A DNA stretch of 64,000 nt from Pseudomonas sp. Leaf58 (lineage in GTDB: Bacteria > Pseudomonadota > Gammaproteobacteria > Pseudomonadales > Pseudomonadaceae). This document shows, one piece after another, positions 26,174 through 34,920 of the stretch. The stretch is from the NCBI RefSeq assembly GCF_003627215.1, contig NZ_CP032677.1, positions 2,299,501-2,363,500 on the forward strand. Direction: 5' to 3'. Position 1 is the first letter of the stretch. Every line of letters begins with the position of its first letter. The notes beneath the pieces were generated by a model, which saw only the letters and a program-made list of their open reading frames with translations, ran no database searches and was not told the DNA's origin. Both the position numbers and the translations under genes were made by a program.

Positions 26174-27418
26174 TCAGTCGAAACGGCTCGCGCTGTAGGG
26201 CGCGGGGTCGGTGAAGGGGCGCTCGCCAGTGACCAGTTCGGCCAGCAGGCGGCCGCTGACCGGGCCCAGGGTAAGGCCGTGGTGGGCGTGGCCGAAGTTG
26301 AACCACAGCCCTGGGTGGCGAGGGGCCGGGCCAATGACCGGGCGCATGTCCGGCAGGCACGGCCGGCGGCCCAGCCAGGGGGTGTCGTCCAGGCGCTCGC
26401 CCAGCGCCGGGAACAGCTTGCGCGCCAGGGCTTCGCAGCGGCCCAGCTGAATCTGGTTGCCAGGCGCGCTGCTGGCATCGAACTCGATGCCGGTGGTCAG
26501 GCGCACGCCTCGGGCCATCGGCGCCAGCACGTAGCCGCCCTGGGTGTCGCAGATGGAATGCTCCAGCTGCGCGCCGTCGCGGGTGCTGTAGTGCATGTGG
26601 TAGCCACGCTTGATCGCCAGCGGGATCTGGTAGCCCAGGCCGCTGAACAGTTCAGCCGACTGCGGGCCGAGGCAGGCCACCACCTCGTCGGCGCTGATCG
26701 GCCCACGGCGGCTGTCCACCTGCCATTTGCCGTTGGCCTGGCGCAGGCTACGCGCATCGCCATGCAGGAACTGCCCGCCACGCTGCATGAACAGCGCCGC
26801 ATAGCCCCGGGTGAGGGCGCCGGGGTTGTTCACGGTCTTGGGGTCGAGCCAGTGGATGCCGCCGACCACCGTGGCGTCCAGTTGATGCTCGCGGGCTTGC
26901 AGTTGCCCGCATTCGAGGATTTCGAACTGCAAGCCATAACGGCTCAGGCCTTTGGCGTCGGCCTTGGCCTGCTCGAACAGCGCTGGGTCACGGAACACTT
27001 CGATCCAGCCTTTGGCGTGCACCAGCCCTTCCAGGCCAGCGGCAGCGATCAGTGCGTCGTGCTCTTCGACGCAGCGCTGCACCAATGGCAGCATGTCGGC
27101 GGCGGCCCCGGCCAGGCGCCCGGGGGCCGACTGGCGCCAATAGCGCCACAGCCAGGGCGCCGCTTTGGGCAGGTGCGCCAGGCTGTAGCGCACGTCGGGT
27201 TGGCGGTTCAGGCCGTAGCGCAGCAGCGCGCCCAGTTGCCGGGGGAAGGCGTAGGGGATGACGCTGGAGCGCTCGATCAGCCCGGCGTTGCCGTGGCTGG
27301 TGCCGCTGCCCGGCTCGTCGCGGTCGATCAAAATTACCTGGCGGCCACGGGCCTGCAGGTGCAGCGCGGTGCTGACGCCGACGATACCGGCGCCGAGGAC
27401 AAGGGTCTGGCAATGCAT
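26174..27418 (-). CDS. amaD: FAD-dependent D-amino acid dehydrogenase (D-lysine type)
   Basis: A 414-residue DadA-family flavoprotein. The N-terminal FAD-binding motif is TLVLGAGIVGVSTALHLQARG, with the glycine loop at residues 6-11 and DRDEPGSGTSHGNAGLI contacting the flavin, and the C-terminal FNFGHAHHGLTLGPVSGRLLAEL closes the site. Such enzymes oxidise D-amino acids at the membrane, passing electrons to quinones. In P. putida a homologue at this position, AmaD, is linked to D-lysine oxidation; the neighbouring dpkA and amaC genes agree with this. It lies inside the ABC transporter operon, 16 bp after the permease stop, so uptake and oxidation are co-expressed. Confidence 0.82.
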   Translation of the reverse strand: MHCQTLVLGAGIVGVSTALHLQARGRQVILIDRDEPGSGTSHGNAGLIERSSVIPYAFPRQLGALLRYGLNRQPDVRYSLAHLPKAAPWLWRYWRQSAPGRLAGAAADMLPLVQRCVEEHDALIAAAGLEGLVHAKGWIEVFRDPALFEQAKADAKGLSRYGLQFEILECGQLQAREHQLDATVVGGIHWLDPKTVNNPGALTRGYAALFMQRGGQFLHGDARSLRQANGKWQVDSRRGPISADEVVACLGPQSAELFSGLGYQIPLAIKRGYHMHYSTRDGAQLEHSICDTQGGYVLAPMARGVRLTTGIEFDASSAPGNQIQLGRCEALARKLFPALGERLDDTPWLGRRPCLPDMRPVIGPAPRHPGLWFNFGHAHHGLTLGPVSGRLLAELVTGERPFTDPAPYSASRFD

Positions 27419-27434
27419 GGAACGTATCCTTCGG

Positions 27435-28145
27435 TCAGTTCAGGTGGCGGCCCAGGCGGGCTTCCAGGTGTTTCAGCAGGCGCCGCACCAGTTCGACGAT
27501 CACCAGGTAGAGCACGGCGGCCCACAGGTAGATCTGGAAGTCGAAACTGCGCGAGAAGGCCAGTTTGGTCACACCCATCAGGTCGTAAATGGTCACCAGC
27601 GAGGCAATGGCGCTGGCCTTGATCATCAGGATCAGTTCGTTGCCCAGCGGTCCGATGGCCACCAGCAGCGATTGCGGCAGGATCACCTTGAAGAAGGTGG
27701 TCGAGCGCTTCAGGTTCAAGGCCCGTGCCGCTTCATGCTGGCCGGGGGCGACGGCCATCAGGCTGCCGCGGAAGATCTCGGCCTGGTAGGCGGCGGTGTT
27801 CAGGGTGAACGCCAGCAACGTGCAGAACCACGCTTCGCGGAAGAACCACCACAGCCCCACGTCTTGCCAGAAGCCTTTAAGCGAACCCAGGCCGTAATAC
27901 AGCAGGAACAGTTGGGCCAGCAGCGGCGAGCCGCGGAAGAAGTACACATAGCCGGCGGCCATACGCTGCAGCAGCAGGCTGCGCGACATGCGTGCCAAGG
28001 CCAGCAACAAGCCGAGTACGGCGCCCAGGCTGAAGGAAATCACCACCAGCTTAGCGGTTACCAGCAGGCCATCGAGGAAGCGCGGGCCGTAGCGCTCCAG
28101 CAGGTCTGGGTCGAGGACCAGCGCCAACAGTTGTTCGAAGCTCAT
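27435..28145 (-). CDS. Polar amino acid ABC transporter permease
   Basis: A 236-residue inner membrane permease of the HisM/GlnP family with about five helices. The EAA loop is AARALNLKRSTTFFKVILPQ, which docks with the ATPase, and the start YGPRFLDGLLVTAKLVVISFSLGAVLGLLLA is typical. Its start overlaps the stop of the preceding permease gene by 4 bp (28142-28145). The two permeases form the heterodimeric channel for the periplasmic binding protein encoded to the right. Confidence 0.92.
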   Translation of the reverse strand: MSFEQLLALVLDPDLLERYGPRFLDGLLVTAKLVVISFSLGAVLGLLLALARMSRSLLLQRMAAGYVYFFRGSPLLAQLFLLYYGLGSLKGFWQDVGLWWFFREAWFCTLLAFTLNTAAYQAEIFRGSLMAVAPGQHEAARALNLKRSTTFFKVILPQSLLVAIGPLGNELILMIKASAIASLVTIYDLMGVTKLAFSRSFDFQIYLWAAVLYLVIVELVRRLLKHLEARLGRHLN

Positions 28146-28861
28146 GCGCGTGCTCCTTGCAGGTGGCGGTTGCTACGCCGTTCGATGTAGGCGAACACGC
28201 GCCCGGAGAGTGCCGCGAACAGCAGGTAGCCCAGGCAGGCGACGCCATAGAAGAACATCGGCTCCTTGGTCACGCTGACCGCCAGGTTGGTCTGGCGCAT
28301 CAGGTCGACCAGCGAGATGGTGGAAACCAGCGAAGTGTCCTTGAGCAGCGACAGCCAGTTGTTGGACAAGCCGGGCAGGGCGATGCGGGTAAGCTGTGGC
28401 AGCAGCACCTTGAAAAAACCCGTGCGCTTGCTCAGGCCCAGCGCCGAGCAGGCTTCCAGTTGGCCTTTGGGCAGGGTTTTGAAGGCTGCCAGCCAGATCT
28501 CGCTGGAAAACGCGGCGAACACCAGGCTGAAGGCGATCATCGCGGCAAGGAAGGTGTTGATCAGGAACTCACCCTGGTAGCCCATCGCCGCGAGAATCTT
28601 CTGTGCGGCGATCTGGCAGCCGTAATAGATGATCAGCAGCGTCAGCAGCTCGGGCAGGCCGCGGAACACGGTGGAAAAGGTAGTGGCCCAGGCCCGTGGC
28701 AGGCGCTTGCGCGAGCGCGCCGCCAGGGCAACGACCAGGCCCAGCGGCAGGCCAATGGGCAGGCAGGCCAGTGCCAAGGAAACAGTGACCAGCGCGCCGG
28801 CCAGCAGCGCCTGGCCCCAGCCTCCGCTGGCGAAGGACAGCAAGGACAATTGATCGAGCAT
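28142..28861 (-). CDS. Polar amino acid ABC transporter permease
   Basis: A 239-residue permease, partner of the one that follows. It has the HisQ-type helices (ALLAGALVTVSLALACLPIGLPLGLVVA) and an EAA loop, EACSALGLSKRTGFFKVLLPQ. I chose the ATG at 28859-28861, which has AAGGTG six bases upstream, over an ATG three codons earlier. It is separated from the binding-protein gene by 147 bp containing a REP pair, a layout that commonly keeps the binding protein message more abundant than the permease message. Confidence 0.9.
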   Translation of the reverse strand: MLDQLSLLSFASGGWGQALLAGALVTVSLALACLPIGLPLGLVVALAARSRKRLPRAWATTFSTVFRGLPELLTLLIIYYGCQIAAQKILAAMGYQGEFLINTFLAAMIAFSLVFAAFSSEIWLAAFKTLPKGQLEACSALGLSKRTGFFKVLLPQLTRIALPGLSNNWLSLLKDTSLVSTISLVDLMRQTNLAVSVTKEPMFFYGVACLGYLLFAALSGRVFAYIERRSNRHLQGARA

Positions 28862-28885
28862 GACGAACACCTTGTGTTGACCTTA

Positions 28886-28985
28886 CCGGCCTCATCGCCG
28901 GCAAACCCAGCTCCCCACAGGCACCCCACTGTTTTCAAGGTCAGTGAGCTACCTGTGGGCGCTGGCTTGCCGGGGATAGGGCCCG
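28886..28985. repeat. Inverted REP pair
   Basis: CCGGCCTCATCGCCGGCAAA at 28886 and the inverse GGCGCTGGCTTGCCGGGGAT near 28980 can form a long stem between the binding-protein and permease genes. Same subtype as the pair at 4087-4176. Confidence 0.7.
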
Positions 28986-29008
28986 ATCAGGCGATACGGG
29001 CTCTAAGG

Positions 29009-29761
29009 TCAGTTGTAGATATCGAAAGCGAAGTACTTGCTGGCGATTTTCTGGTAGGTGCCGTTGGCCACGATCTGTTGTAGCGCGGTGTTCAGGCGCT
29101 GGCGCAGGGCTTCGTCGTCCTTGCGCACGGCAATGGCAGCGTCGGCCTTGGTGTCGGCCACATCACCGAGGATCTTGCAGCAATCCCCGCCGTTCTTGGT
29201 CATCCATTCGTGCAGCGGGAACTTGTCGGCGATCACCCCGTCCAGGCGGCCTGCGGCGAGGTCGGCGTTGGCTTCGTCCATGGTCGGGTACAGCTTCACG
29301 TCGGCACCGGCCTTGGCGTAGACGTCTTCGGCGTAAATGGCCTGGGTGGACGACGACTGGGCGCCGACGGTGTAGCCGTCGAATTTGGTCTGGGCATCGT
29401 CGATCTTGCTGTCCTTGGCCACGGCTACGGTCAGCGGGGTGCGGTAGTAATGTTCGGTGAAAGCAATTTTCTTGCGCCGTTCTTCGGTGTCGATCATCGA
29501 CGCGACCACCGCATCGTACTTGCGTGCCATCAGGGCCGGGATGATGCCTTCCCAGTCCTGGGCCACCAGCGTGCATTCGACTTTCATCTGCTCGCACAGG
29601 GCATGGGTGATGTCGACATCGAAGCCGTGCAGCTTGTTATCGGCGTCGACATAGTTGAAGGGCGGGTAGGCGCCCTCAGTGGCGAAACGCAGGGTTTCGG
29701 CACTGGCGGCACCCGACAGCAGCAGGGCACACGCACCCACCAAGGCCATGGTCTTGTTCAT
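29009..29761 (-). CDS. Amino acid ABC transporter periplasmic binding protein
   Basis: A 250-residue family 3 solute-binding protein. The signal peptide MNKTMALVGACALLLSGAASA is cleaved after residue 21, then LRFATEGAYPPFNYVD, LHGFDVDITHALCEQMKVEC and EERRKKIAFTEHYY, all conserved in lysine/arginine/ornithine and histidine binding proteins. The ATG at 29759-29761 is preceded by GAGGTG. The gene follows the RpiR regulator by 22 bp, so they are probably co-transcribed. The family and the neighbouring dpkA/amaC genes suggest a basic amino acid ligand, possibly the D-isomer; ligand is inferred. Confidence 0.9.
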   Translation of the reverse strand: MNKTMALVGACALLLSGAASAETLRFATEGAYPPFNYVDADNKLHGFDVDITHALCEQMKVECTLVAQDWEGIIPALMARKYDAVVASMIDTEERRKKIAFTEHYYRTPLTVAVAKDSKIDDAQTKFDGYTVGAQSSSTQAIYAEDVYAKAGADVKLYPTMDEANADLAAGRLDGVIADKFPLHEWMTKNGGDCCKILGDVADTKADAAIAVRKDDEALRQRLNTALQQIVANGTYQKIASKYFAFDIYN

Positions 29762-29783
29762 CTCGCACCTCATTGCACTCTTG

Positions 29784-30656
29784 CTATTGTTGTTTACCCG
29801 ACGACCACGAGGTGTAGCCGACGAATTCGTTATGTAGAGCGGCAGTTGCTTCCAAGCGTTTTTCAACATCTGGCCCGAGCTTCTTGCAGACCTCGTTGAC
29901 CATCAGGTGCACCCACGACAGCATGGTCGAGGTGGATTCCCAGAACAGATTGAACTCGGTGGGGATGCGAAACACCTCGTCGGCGTTGGCATCGGCCCAG
30001 TCACAGAAGGGGTCGGTCACCAGGGTGACCGCAATGCCAGCCTCGCGCGCCTTCTGGCACAGCAGCAGGGCATGGCGGGAATAACGGCGGGCCTCGAACA
30101 CCAGCAAGGCGCTGTCCTCGGCGCGGCCCAGCAACACGTCACCGAAGTGCCCGGCGCTGATGTCGACCAATTGCACACCATCGCGCAGGTACTGCAGCAG
30201 GTGACTCATGCACATGGCGATGCCGCGCTCGGTCTGGAAACCGGCGATGAATACCCGCGGCTTGCTCGCCAGGCGTTGCGCGACGGTGTGCCAGGCGCTG
30301 CTCTGGCGATACTCGTGCACGCGCACCAGGGCAGCGATTTCCAGCTCCAGGCTGCCGGCGTTGTCGCTGGCATCTTGGTTCTGGCGGTAATCTTGCAGGC
30401 GGTCGCCCACCAGCCATGGGCCATCGCCCAAATCGTTCTGCAGGTCTTGCTTCAACGCCTTGAGGTGGGCATAACCCAATGAGCGGCAGAAACGTCCCAC
30501 GCTGGATTCGCTGACGCCCAGCTTGACGGCGATGCTGGCCGAGGTCTGGAACGGCAGTTCATGCAGATTGGCGAGCATGTAGCTGGCGATCTTGCGGCCC
30601 GAGGCAGCGGCCCCTTCGAGGCTGTTTTCCAGGCGTTGCTTGATCGGTTGGCTCAT
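29784..30656 (-). CDS. RpiR family transcriptional regulator
   Basis: A 290-residue regulator with an N-terminal HTH_6 domain (KIASYMLANLHELPFQTSASIAVKLGVSESSVGRFCRSLGYAHLKALKQDL) and a C-terminal SIS domain (RVFIAGFQTERGIAMCMSHL, SALLVFEARRYSRHALLLCQKAREAGI). RpiR proteins usually sense sugar phosphates through the SIS domain, but in Pseudomonas some control amino acid catabolism, and here all neighbours are amino acid genes. The ATG at 30654-30656 is preceded by TGGAG. It leads the minus-strand transporter operon and is divergent from dpkA across 142 bp that hold repeated CTGTCA sites. Confidence 0.9.
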   Translation of the reverse strand: MSQPIKQRLENSLEGAAASGRKIASYMLANLHELPFQTSASIAVKLGVSESSVGRFCRSLGYAHLKALKQDLQNDLGDGPWLVGDRLQDYRQNQDASDNAGSLELEIAALVRVHEYRQSSAWHTVAQRLASKPRVFIAGFQTERGIAMCMSHLLQYLRDGVQLVDISAGHFGDVLLGRAEDSALLVFEARRYSRHALLLCQKAREAGIAVTLVTDPFCDWADANADEVFRIPTEFNLFWESTSTMLSWVHLMVNEVCKKLGPDVEKRLEATAALHNEFVGYTSWSSGKQQ

Positions 30657-30685
30657 GCTGCGGCTCCAGGGGTGAGGCTTGGGAA

Positions 30686-30735
30686 GAAAATGAATGTTTT
30701 CTGTCATCAAGTCAACATTTGACAGATAGCTGTCA
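30686..30735. promoter_or_regulatory. Repeated operator-like sites between the RpiR and dpkA genes
   Basis: GAAAATGAATGTTTTC (30686-30701) is an inverted repeat. It is followed by CTGTCA at 30701, its inverse TGACAG at 30720 and CTGTCA again at 30730. The cluster sits midway between divergent promoters and is the natural place for RpiR binding. Confidence 0.45.
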
Positions 30736-30798
30736 CATGCAGGAAAGTTTTTGTCGTTGCAACGCTGTAGCCATTCCAATTCCAACAAGGAGCTTCAG

Positions 30799-31824
30799 AT
30801 GTCCGCACTTTCCACCAGCACCACCGTGCGCGTGCCTTTTACCGAGTTGCAGGACCTGTTGCAGGCCATTTTCCAGCGCCATGGTTGCAGCGAAAGCGTG
30901 GCCCAGGTGCTGGCCTATAACTGCGCCAGCGCCCAGCGCGATGGCGCCCACAGCCATGGCGTGTTCCGCATGCCTGGCTATGTCTCGACCCTGGCCAGCG
31001 GCTGGGTCGACGGCCAGGCCACGCCTAAGGTCAGCGATGTGGCGCCGGGTTATGTCAGCGTCGATGCCGCTGGCGGTTTTGCCCAGCCGGCGCTGGCGAA
31101 GGCCCGTGAGTTGTTAGTGGCCAAGGCGCGCAATGCCGGCATCGCCGTGCTGGCGATCCATAACTCGCACCACTTCGCCGCGCTGTGGCCCGATGTTGAG
31201 CCGTTCGCCGATGAAGGCCTGGTGGCCTTGAGCGTGGTCAACAGCATGACCTGCGTGGTGCCGCATGGCGCCCGCAAGCCGCTGTTCGGCACCAACCCCA
31301 TCGCCTTTGCCGCGCCCTGCGCCGAACATGATCCGATCGTCTTCGATATGGCCACTAGCGCCATGGCCCACGGCGACGTACAGATTGCCGCGCGTGCCGG
31401 CCAGCAATTGCCTGAAGGCATGGGCGTGGACGCCAATGGCGAGCCGACCACCGAGCCCAAGGCGATTCTGGAAGGCGGCGCCTTGTTGCCGTTTGGTGGG
31501 CACAAGGGTTCGGCCTTGTCGATGATGGTCGAGTTGCTGGCGGCGGCGCTGACCGGCGGGCATTTCTCCTGGGAGTTCGACTGGTCGGGGCACCCGGGGG
31601 CGAAAACGCCGTGGACCGGGCAGCTGATCATCGTCATCGACCCGAGCAAGGCCGAGGGCGAGCGCTTTGCCCAACGCAGCCGCGAGCTGGTGGAGCAGAT
31701 GCAGGCGGTGGGGCTGACGCGCATGCCGGGCGAGCGGCGTTACCGCGAGCGCGAAGTGGCCGAGGAGGAGGGGGTGGCGCTGACTGAGCAGGAGTTGCAG
31801 GGACTTAAAGAGTTGCTTGGCTGA
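30799..31824 (+). CDS. dpkA: Delta-1-piperideine-2-carboxylate / delta-1-pyrroline-2-carboxylate reductase
   Basis: A 341-residue NADPH-dependent reductase of the malate/L-lactate dehydrogenase (Ldh2) family that reduces the cyclic imine formed when D-lysine is deaminated, giving L-pipecolate (and similarly proline from D-proline-derived imine). Family marks include DGAHSHGVFRMPGY with the His-Ser-His near residue 52, HNSHHFAALWPDVEP, and FGTNPIAFAAP. The start at 30799 has a perfect AAGGAG seven bases upstream. It is divergent from the RpiR gene and 193 bp ahead of amaC; with the dehydrogenase AmaD it gives the D-lysine to L-pipecolate step pair. Confidence 0.9.
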   Translation: MSALSTSTTVRVPFTELQDLLQAIFQRHGCSESVAQVLAYNCASAQRDGAHSHGVFRMPGYVSTLASGWVDGQATPKVSDVAPGYVSVDAAGGFAQPALAKARELLVAKARNAGIAVLAIHNSHHFAALWPDVEPFADEGLVALSVVNSMTCVVPHGARKPLFGTNPIAFAAPCAEHDPIVFDMATSAMAHGDVQIAARAGQQLPEGMGVDANGEPTTEPKAILEGGALLPFGGHKGSALSMMVELLAAALTGGHFSWEFDWSGHPGAKTPWTGQLIIVIDPSKAEGERFAQRSRELVEQMQAVGLTRMPGERRYREREVAEEEGVALTEQELQGLKELLG

Positions 31825-31825
31825 G

Positions 31826-31901
31826 CCGGCCTCTTCGCGGGTGAACCCGCTCCCACAGGTACTGCACAGGTTTCAAAGGCAGTGATATCCCTGTGGGAGC
31901 C
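31826..31901. repeat. REP element with inverse partner
   Basis: CCGGCCTCTTCGCGGGTGAA at 31826 starts a full REP, and CCCTGTGGGAGCC near 31901 is the truncated inverse partner. Lies directly after dpkA in the gap before amaC. Confidence 0.75.
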
Positions 31902-32017
31902 CAGACATGCAATGTTGCATAGACAACCTTGCACAATAGTGGATGTTCCTGAGCCCACACTCCGGGTATGCTCAGGGCTGACTTTTCGTACCGTCCTGAT
32001 CCAAGGAGCTGCACGCT

Positions 32018-33214
32018 GTGTTCAAACATGTCGATGCCTATGCCGGCGACCCGATTCTCTCGCTGATGGAAACCTTCAAGGCCGACCCACGCGCCGACAA
32101 GGTCAACCTGAGTATCGGCCTGTACTACGATGAGGCCGGCGTGGTGCCGCAGCTGGCAGCAGTGGACGCGGTGGAAAAACGCATCGCTGGCCAGGACCAC
32201 GAAGCCTCGCTGTACCTGCCGATGGAAGGCCTGGCCAGCTACCGCCAGGCGATTCAGGCGCTGCTGTTCGGTGCCGATCACCCGGCCGTTACCGGCGGGC
32301 GCGTGGCCACCGTGCAGACCGTAGGGGGCTCCGGTGCCCTGAAAGTCGGTGCCGACTTCCTCAAGCGTTACTTCCCGCAGTCCGAAGTTTGGGTCAGTAA
32401 CCCGACCTGGGACAACCACCGCGCCATCTTCGAAGGCGCCGGTTTCAAGGTGAACACCTACCCGTACTTCGACCAGGCCACCCGTGGCGTGGACTTCGAC
32501 GGCATGCTGGCCACCCTGCAAACCCTGCCGGCCAACAGCGTGGTGCTGCTGCACCCGTGCTGCCACAACCCCACCGGTGCCGACCTGGAACCACACCAGT
32601 GGCAACACGTGGTCGAAGTGGTCAAGGCACGCCAACTGATCCCGTTCCTCGACATCGCCTACCAAGGCTTTGCCGAAGGCCTGGTGGAAGACGCCTACGC
32701 CATTCGCGAAATGGCCCGCGCCGGCGTGCCGTGCCTGGTCAGCAACTCGTTCTCGAAAATCTTCTCGCTGTACGGCGAGCGGGTAGGCGGCCTGTCGGTG
32801 GTCTGCGATGACGACGCCACTGCCCAGAGCGTGCTCGGCCAGCTCAAGGCCACTGTGCGCCGCAACTACTCCAGCCCGCCTAACTTCGGTGCCCAGCTGG
32901 TCGCTGGTGTGCTCGGCGATGCTGGCCTGAATGCCCAGTGGGCCGAGGAAGTCGAAGTGATGCGCAAGCGTATCCTTGACATGCGCCAGGCGCTGGTCGA
33001 TGCCCTGGCCGTGCTGCTGCCAGGCCAGGACTTCCAGTTCTTCCTGCGCCAGCGTGGCATGTTCAGCTATACCGGCTTCAGCGTCGAGCAAGTACGCCGC
33101 CTGCGTGACGAGTTCGGCGTATACCTGATCGACAGCGGCCGCGTGTGCATGTCGGGCCTGCGCCCGGCCAATCTGCAACGGGTAGCCGAAGCCTTCGCTG
33201 CCGTGCAGAAGTAA
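32018..33214 (+). CDS. amaC: Aromatic/D-lysine aminotransferase (TyrB-like)
   Basis: A 398-residue class I PLP aminotransferase. It follows the TyrB/AspC fold throughout: [45 protein letters not shown], the PLP lysine in [18 protein letters not shown], and the substrate arginine in [12 protein letters not shown]. The start is GTG at 32018, supported by AAGGAG upstream and by the alignment to E. coli TyrB, which begins at the same place. In P. putida the gene next to dpkA, amaC, has been linked to D-lysine use, while the sequence alone says tyrosine/aspartate transaminase; both activities may exist. Confidence 0.87.
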   Translation: MFKHVDAYAGDPILSLMETFKADPRADKVNLSIGLYYDEAGVVPQLAAVDAVEKRIAGQDHEASLYLPMEGLASYRQAIQALLFGADHPAVTGGRVATVQTVGGSGALKVGADFLKRYFPQSEVWVSNPTWDNHRAIFEGAGFKVNTYPYFDQATRGVDFDGMLATLQTLPANSVVLLHPCCHNPTGADLEPHQWQHVVEVVKARQLIPFLDIAYQGFAEGLVEDAYAIREMARAGVPCLVSNSFSKIFSLYGERVGGLSVVCDDDATAQSVLGQLKATVRRNYSSPPNFGAQLVAGVLGDAGLNAQWAEEVEVMRKRILDMRQALVDALAVLLPGQDFQFFLRQRGMFSYTGFSVEQVRRLRDEFGVYLIDSGRVCMSGLRPANLQRVAEAFAAVQK

Positions 33215-33262
33215 CCCGCCAGAGTCGTGATGCGGCCCGTTGTGGCTTGTGCAATACCCAGG

Positions 33263-33292
33263 TAGGAGCGGGCAAACCGCTCCTATTTTTTT
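33263..33292 (+). terminator. Rho-independent terminator after amaC
   Basis: TAGGAGCGG and CCGCTCCTA form a 9-bp stem with loop GCAAA, followed by a run of T. The stem is a shortened REP, reused as an intrinsic terminator. Confidence 0.85.
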
Positions 33293-33473
33293 ACGCTAAC
33301 CCTGCTCGTTCACCGCACTTGTAAAGACAAGTGCAACCGCCCCTCGGAAAAGGGCTTCGCAAGTGCAACCTTTCCGTGCACAATCGCGCCCCTCTTTTCC
33401 GGTTGAGTTGGGCGATAGCACTATTTCGCCATTCTCAGCCTGTTGCAGTCTTGCGAGTGGAGCTTCACCCGGA

Positions 33474-34754
33474 ATGAATGAGCAGGCCCCAAGCGTTGAT
33501 CAACGCTTTGCAGAATCGACCCCCGCCACCCTCGGCAGCTGGTCGCGTCACGACACCACCTGGATGCTGGGCCTGTTCGGCACAGCCATCGGCGCCGGAA
33601 CCCTGTTCCTGCCGATCAACGCCGGCCTTGGCGGCTTCTGGCCGCTGCTGATCCTGGCCGTGCTGGCCTTCCCGATGACCTACTTCGCCCACCGTGGGCT
33701 GACCCGTTTCGTCCTTTCCGGGCGCAACGGCGGCGACATCACCGAGGTGGTCAAGGAGCACTTCGGCATTACCGCCGGTGCCTCGATCACCGTGCTGTAC
33801 TTCTTCGCGATCTTCCCCATCCTGCTGATCTACAGCGTGGCGCTGACCAACACCGTGGCCAGCTTCATCGAGCACCAGTTGCACCTGCAGCCGCCGCCGC
33901 GGGCCATCCTGTCGTTCGTGCTGATCCTCGGCCTGCTGGCCATCGTGCGCTGCGGGGAGCAGGCCACGGTCAAGGTCATGAGCCTGTTGGTGTACCCATT
34001 CATCGTCGCCCTGGCGCTGCTGGGCCTGTACCTGGTGCCGCACTGGACCGGTGGCATCCTCGACAGCGCCACCCAGGTGCCACCGGCCTCGGCCTTCCTG
34101 CACACCCTGTGGCTGGCCATTCCGGTGATGGTGTTCTCGTTCAACCACTCGCCGATCATCTCGGCCTTTGCGGTTGACCAGAAGCGCCGCTACGGCGAGC
34201 ACGCCGATGAGCGCAGCGGGCAGATTTTGCGCCGTGCCCATGTGCTGATGGTGGTGATGGTGCTGTTCTTCGTGTTCAGCTGCGTGCTCACCCTGAGCAG
34301 CGCCCAGTTGGCCGAGGCCAAGGCGCAGAACCTGTCGATTCTGTCGTACCTGGCTAACCACTTCAGCAACCCGACCATTGCGTTCGCCGCCCCGCTGATC
34401 GCCTTCGTGGCCATTGCCAAGTCGTTCCTCGGCCACTACATCGGCGCCAGCGAAGGCCTGAAGGGTATCATCGCCAAAACCGGCGCACGTCCCGGTGCCA
34501 AGGCGCTGGACCGCGTGGTAGCGGCGCTGATGCTGGTGGTGTGCTGGATCGTCGCTACCCTCAACCCAAGCATTCTCGGCATGATCGAATCGCTCGGCGG
34601 CCCGATCCTTGCCGTGCTGCTGTTCCTGATGCCGATGTACGCCATTCGCCGCGTGCCGTCGATGCGCAAGTACAGCGGCGCGGCATCCAACGTATTCGTC
34701 GTGATTGTCGGCCTGGTTGCGCTGACCTCGGTGGTGTACGGCCTGCTGGGCTGA
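33474..34754 (+). CDS. HAAAP family amino acid permease (serine/threonine transporter type)
   Basis: A 426-residue inner membrane carrier with 11 helices, of the hydroxy/aromatic amino acid permease family (SdaC/TdcC). Hallmarks: WMLGLFGTAIGAGTLFLPINAGLGGFWP in helix one, PMTYFAHRGLTRFVLSG, the conserved PVMVFSFNHSPIISAFAVDQ, and SFLGHYIGASEGLKGI near the end. It imports serine or threonine with protons in characterised members. I chose the ATG at 33474; the longer in-frame extension from 33363 does not look conserved. It is a single-gene unit between two terminators. Confidence 0.85.
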   Translation: MNEQAPSVDQRFAESTPATLGSWSRHDTTWMLGLFGTAIGAGTLFLPINAGLGGFWPLLILAVLAFPMTYFAHRGLTRFVLSGRNGGDITEVVKEHFGITAGASITVLYFFAIFPILLIYSVALTNTVASFIEHQLHLQPPPRAILSFVLILGLLAIVRCGEQATVKVMSLLVYPFIVALALLGLYLVPHWTGGILDSATQVPPASAFLHTLWLAIPVMVFSFNHSPIISAFAVDQKRRYGEHADERSGQILRRAHVLMVVMVLFFVFSCVLTLSSAQLAEAKAQNLSILSYLANHFSNPTIAFAAPLIAFVAIAKSFLGHYIGASEGLKGIIAKTGARPGAKALDRVVAALMLVVCWIVATLNPSILGMIESLGGPILAVLLFLMPMYAIRRVPSMRKYSGAASNVFVVIVGLVALTSVVYGLLG

Positions 34755-34774
34755 TTCGCCGCGTGTAATAAAGC

Positions 34775-34811
34775 ATGCCCGGGGCGCTTGTAGTCACCCG
34801 GGCATTTTTTT
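34775..34811 (+). terminator. Rho-independent terminator after the permease gene
   Basis: ATGCCCGGG (34775) pairs with CCCGGGCAT (34797-34805) around a 13-base loop, followed directly by a run of seven T. Confidence 0.9.
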
Positions 34812-34920
34812 GTCCACAAAAATTATCCGGCAATAGAACAATTTCGCCTGCCCCATAGGCACCCGGCTGCCTTCATGCTTAACTCAGTGTCCTTTTCAAA
34901 CCCCGCATAAGGATTTCGTC

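Noticed and set aside
26152..26478. N-terminal extension of the ABC ATPase frame into the dehydrogenase gene
   Set aside because: The extra residues are low-complexity antisense-like sequence; the start at 26149-26151 has a ribosome site and family-standard start.
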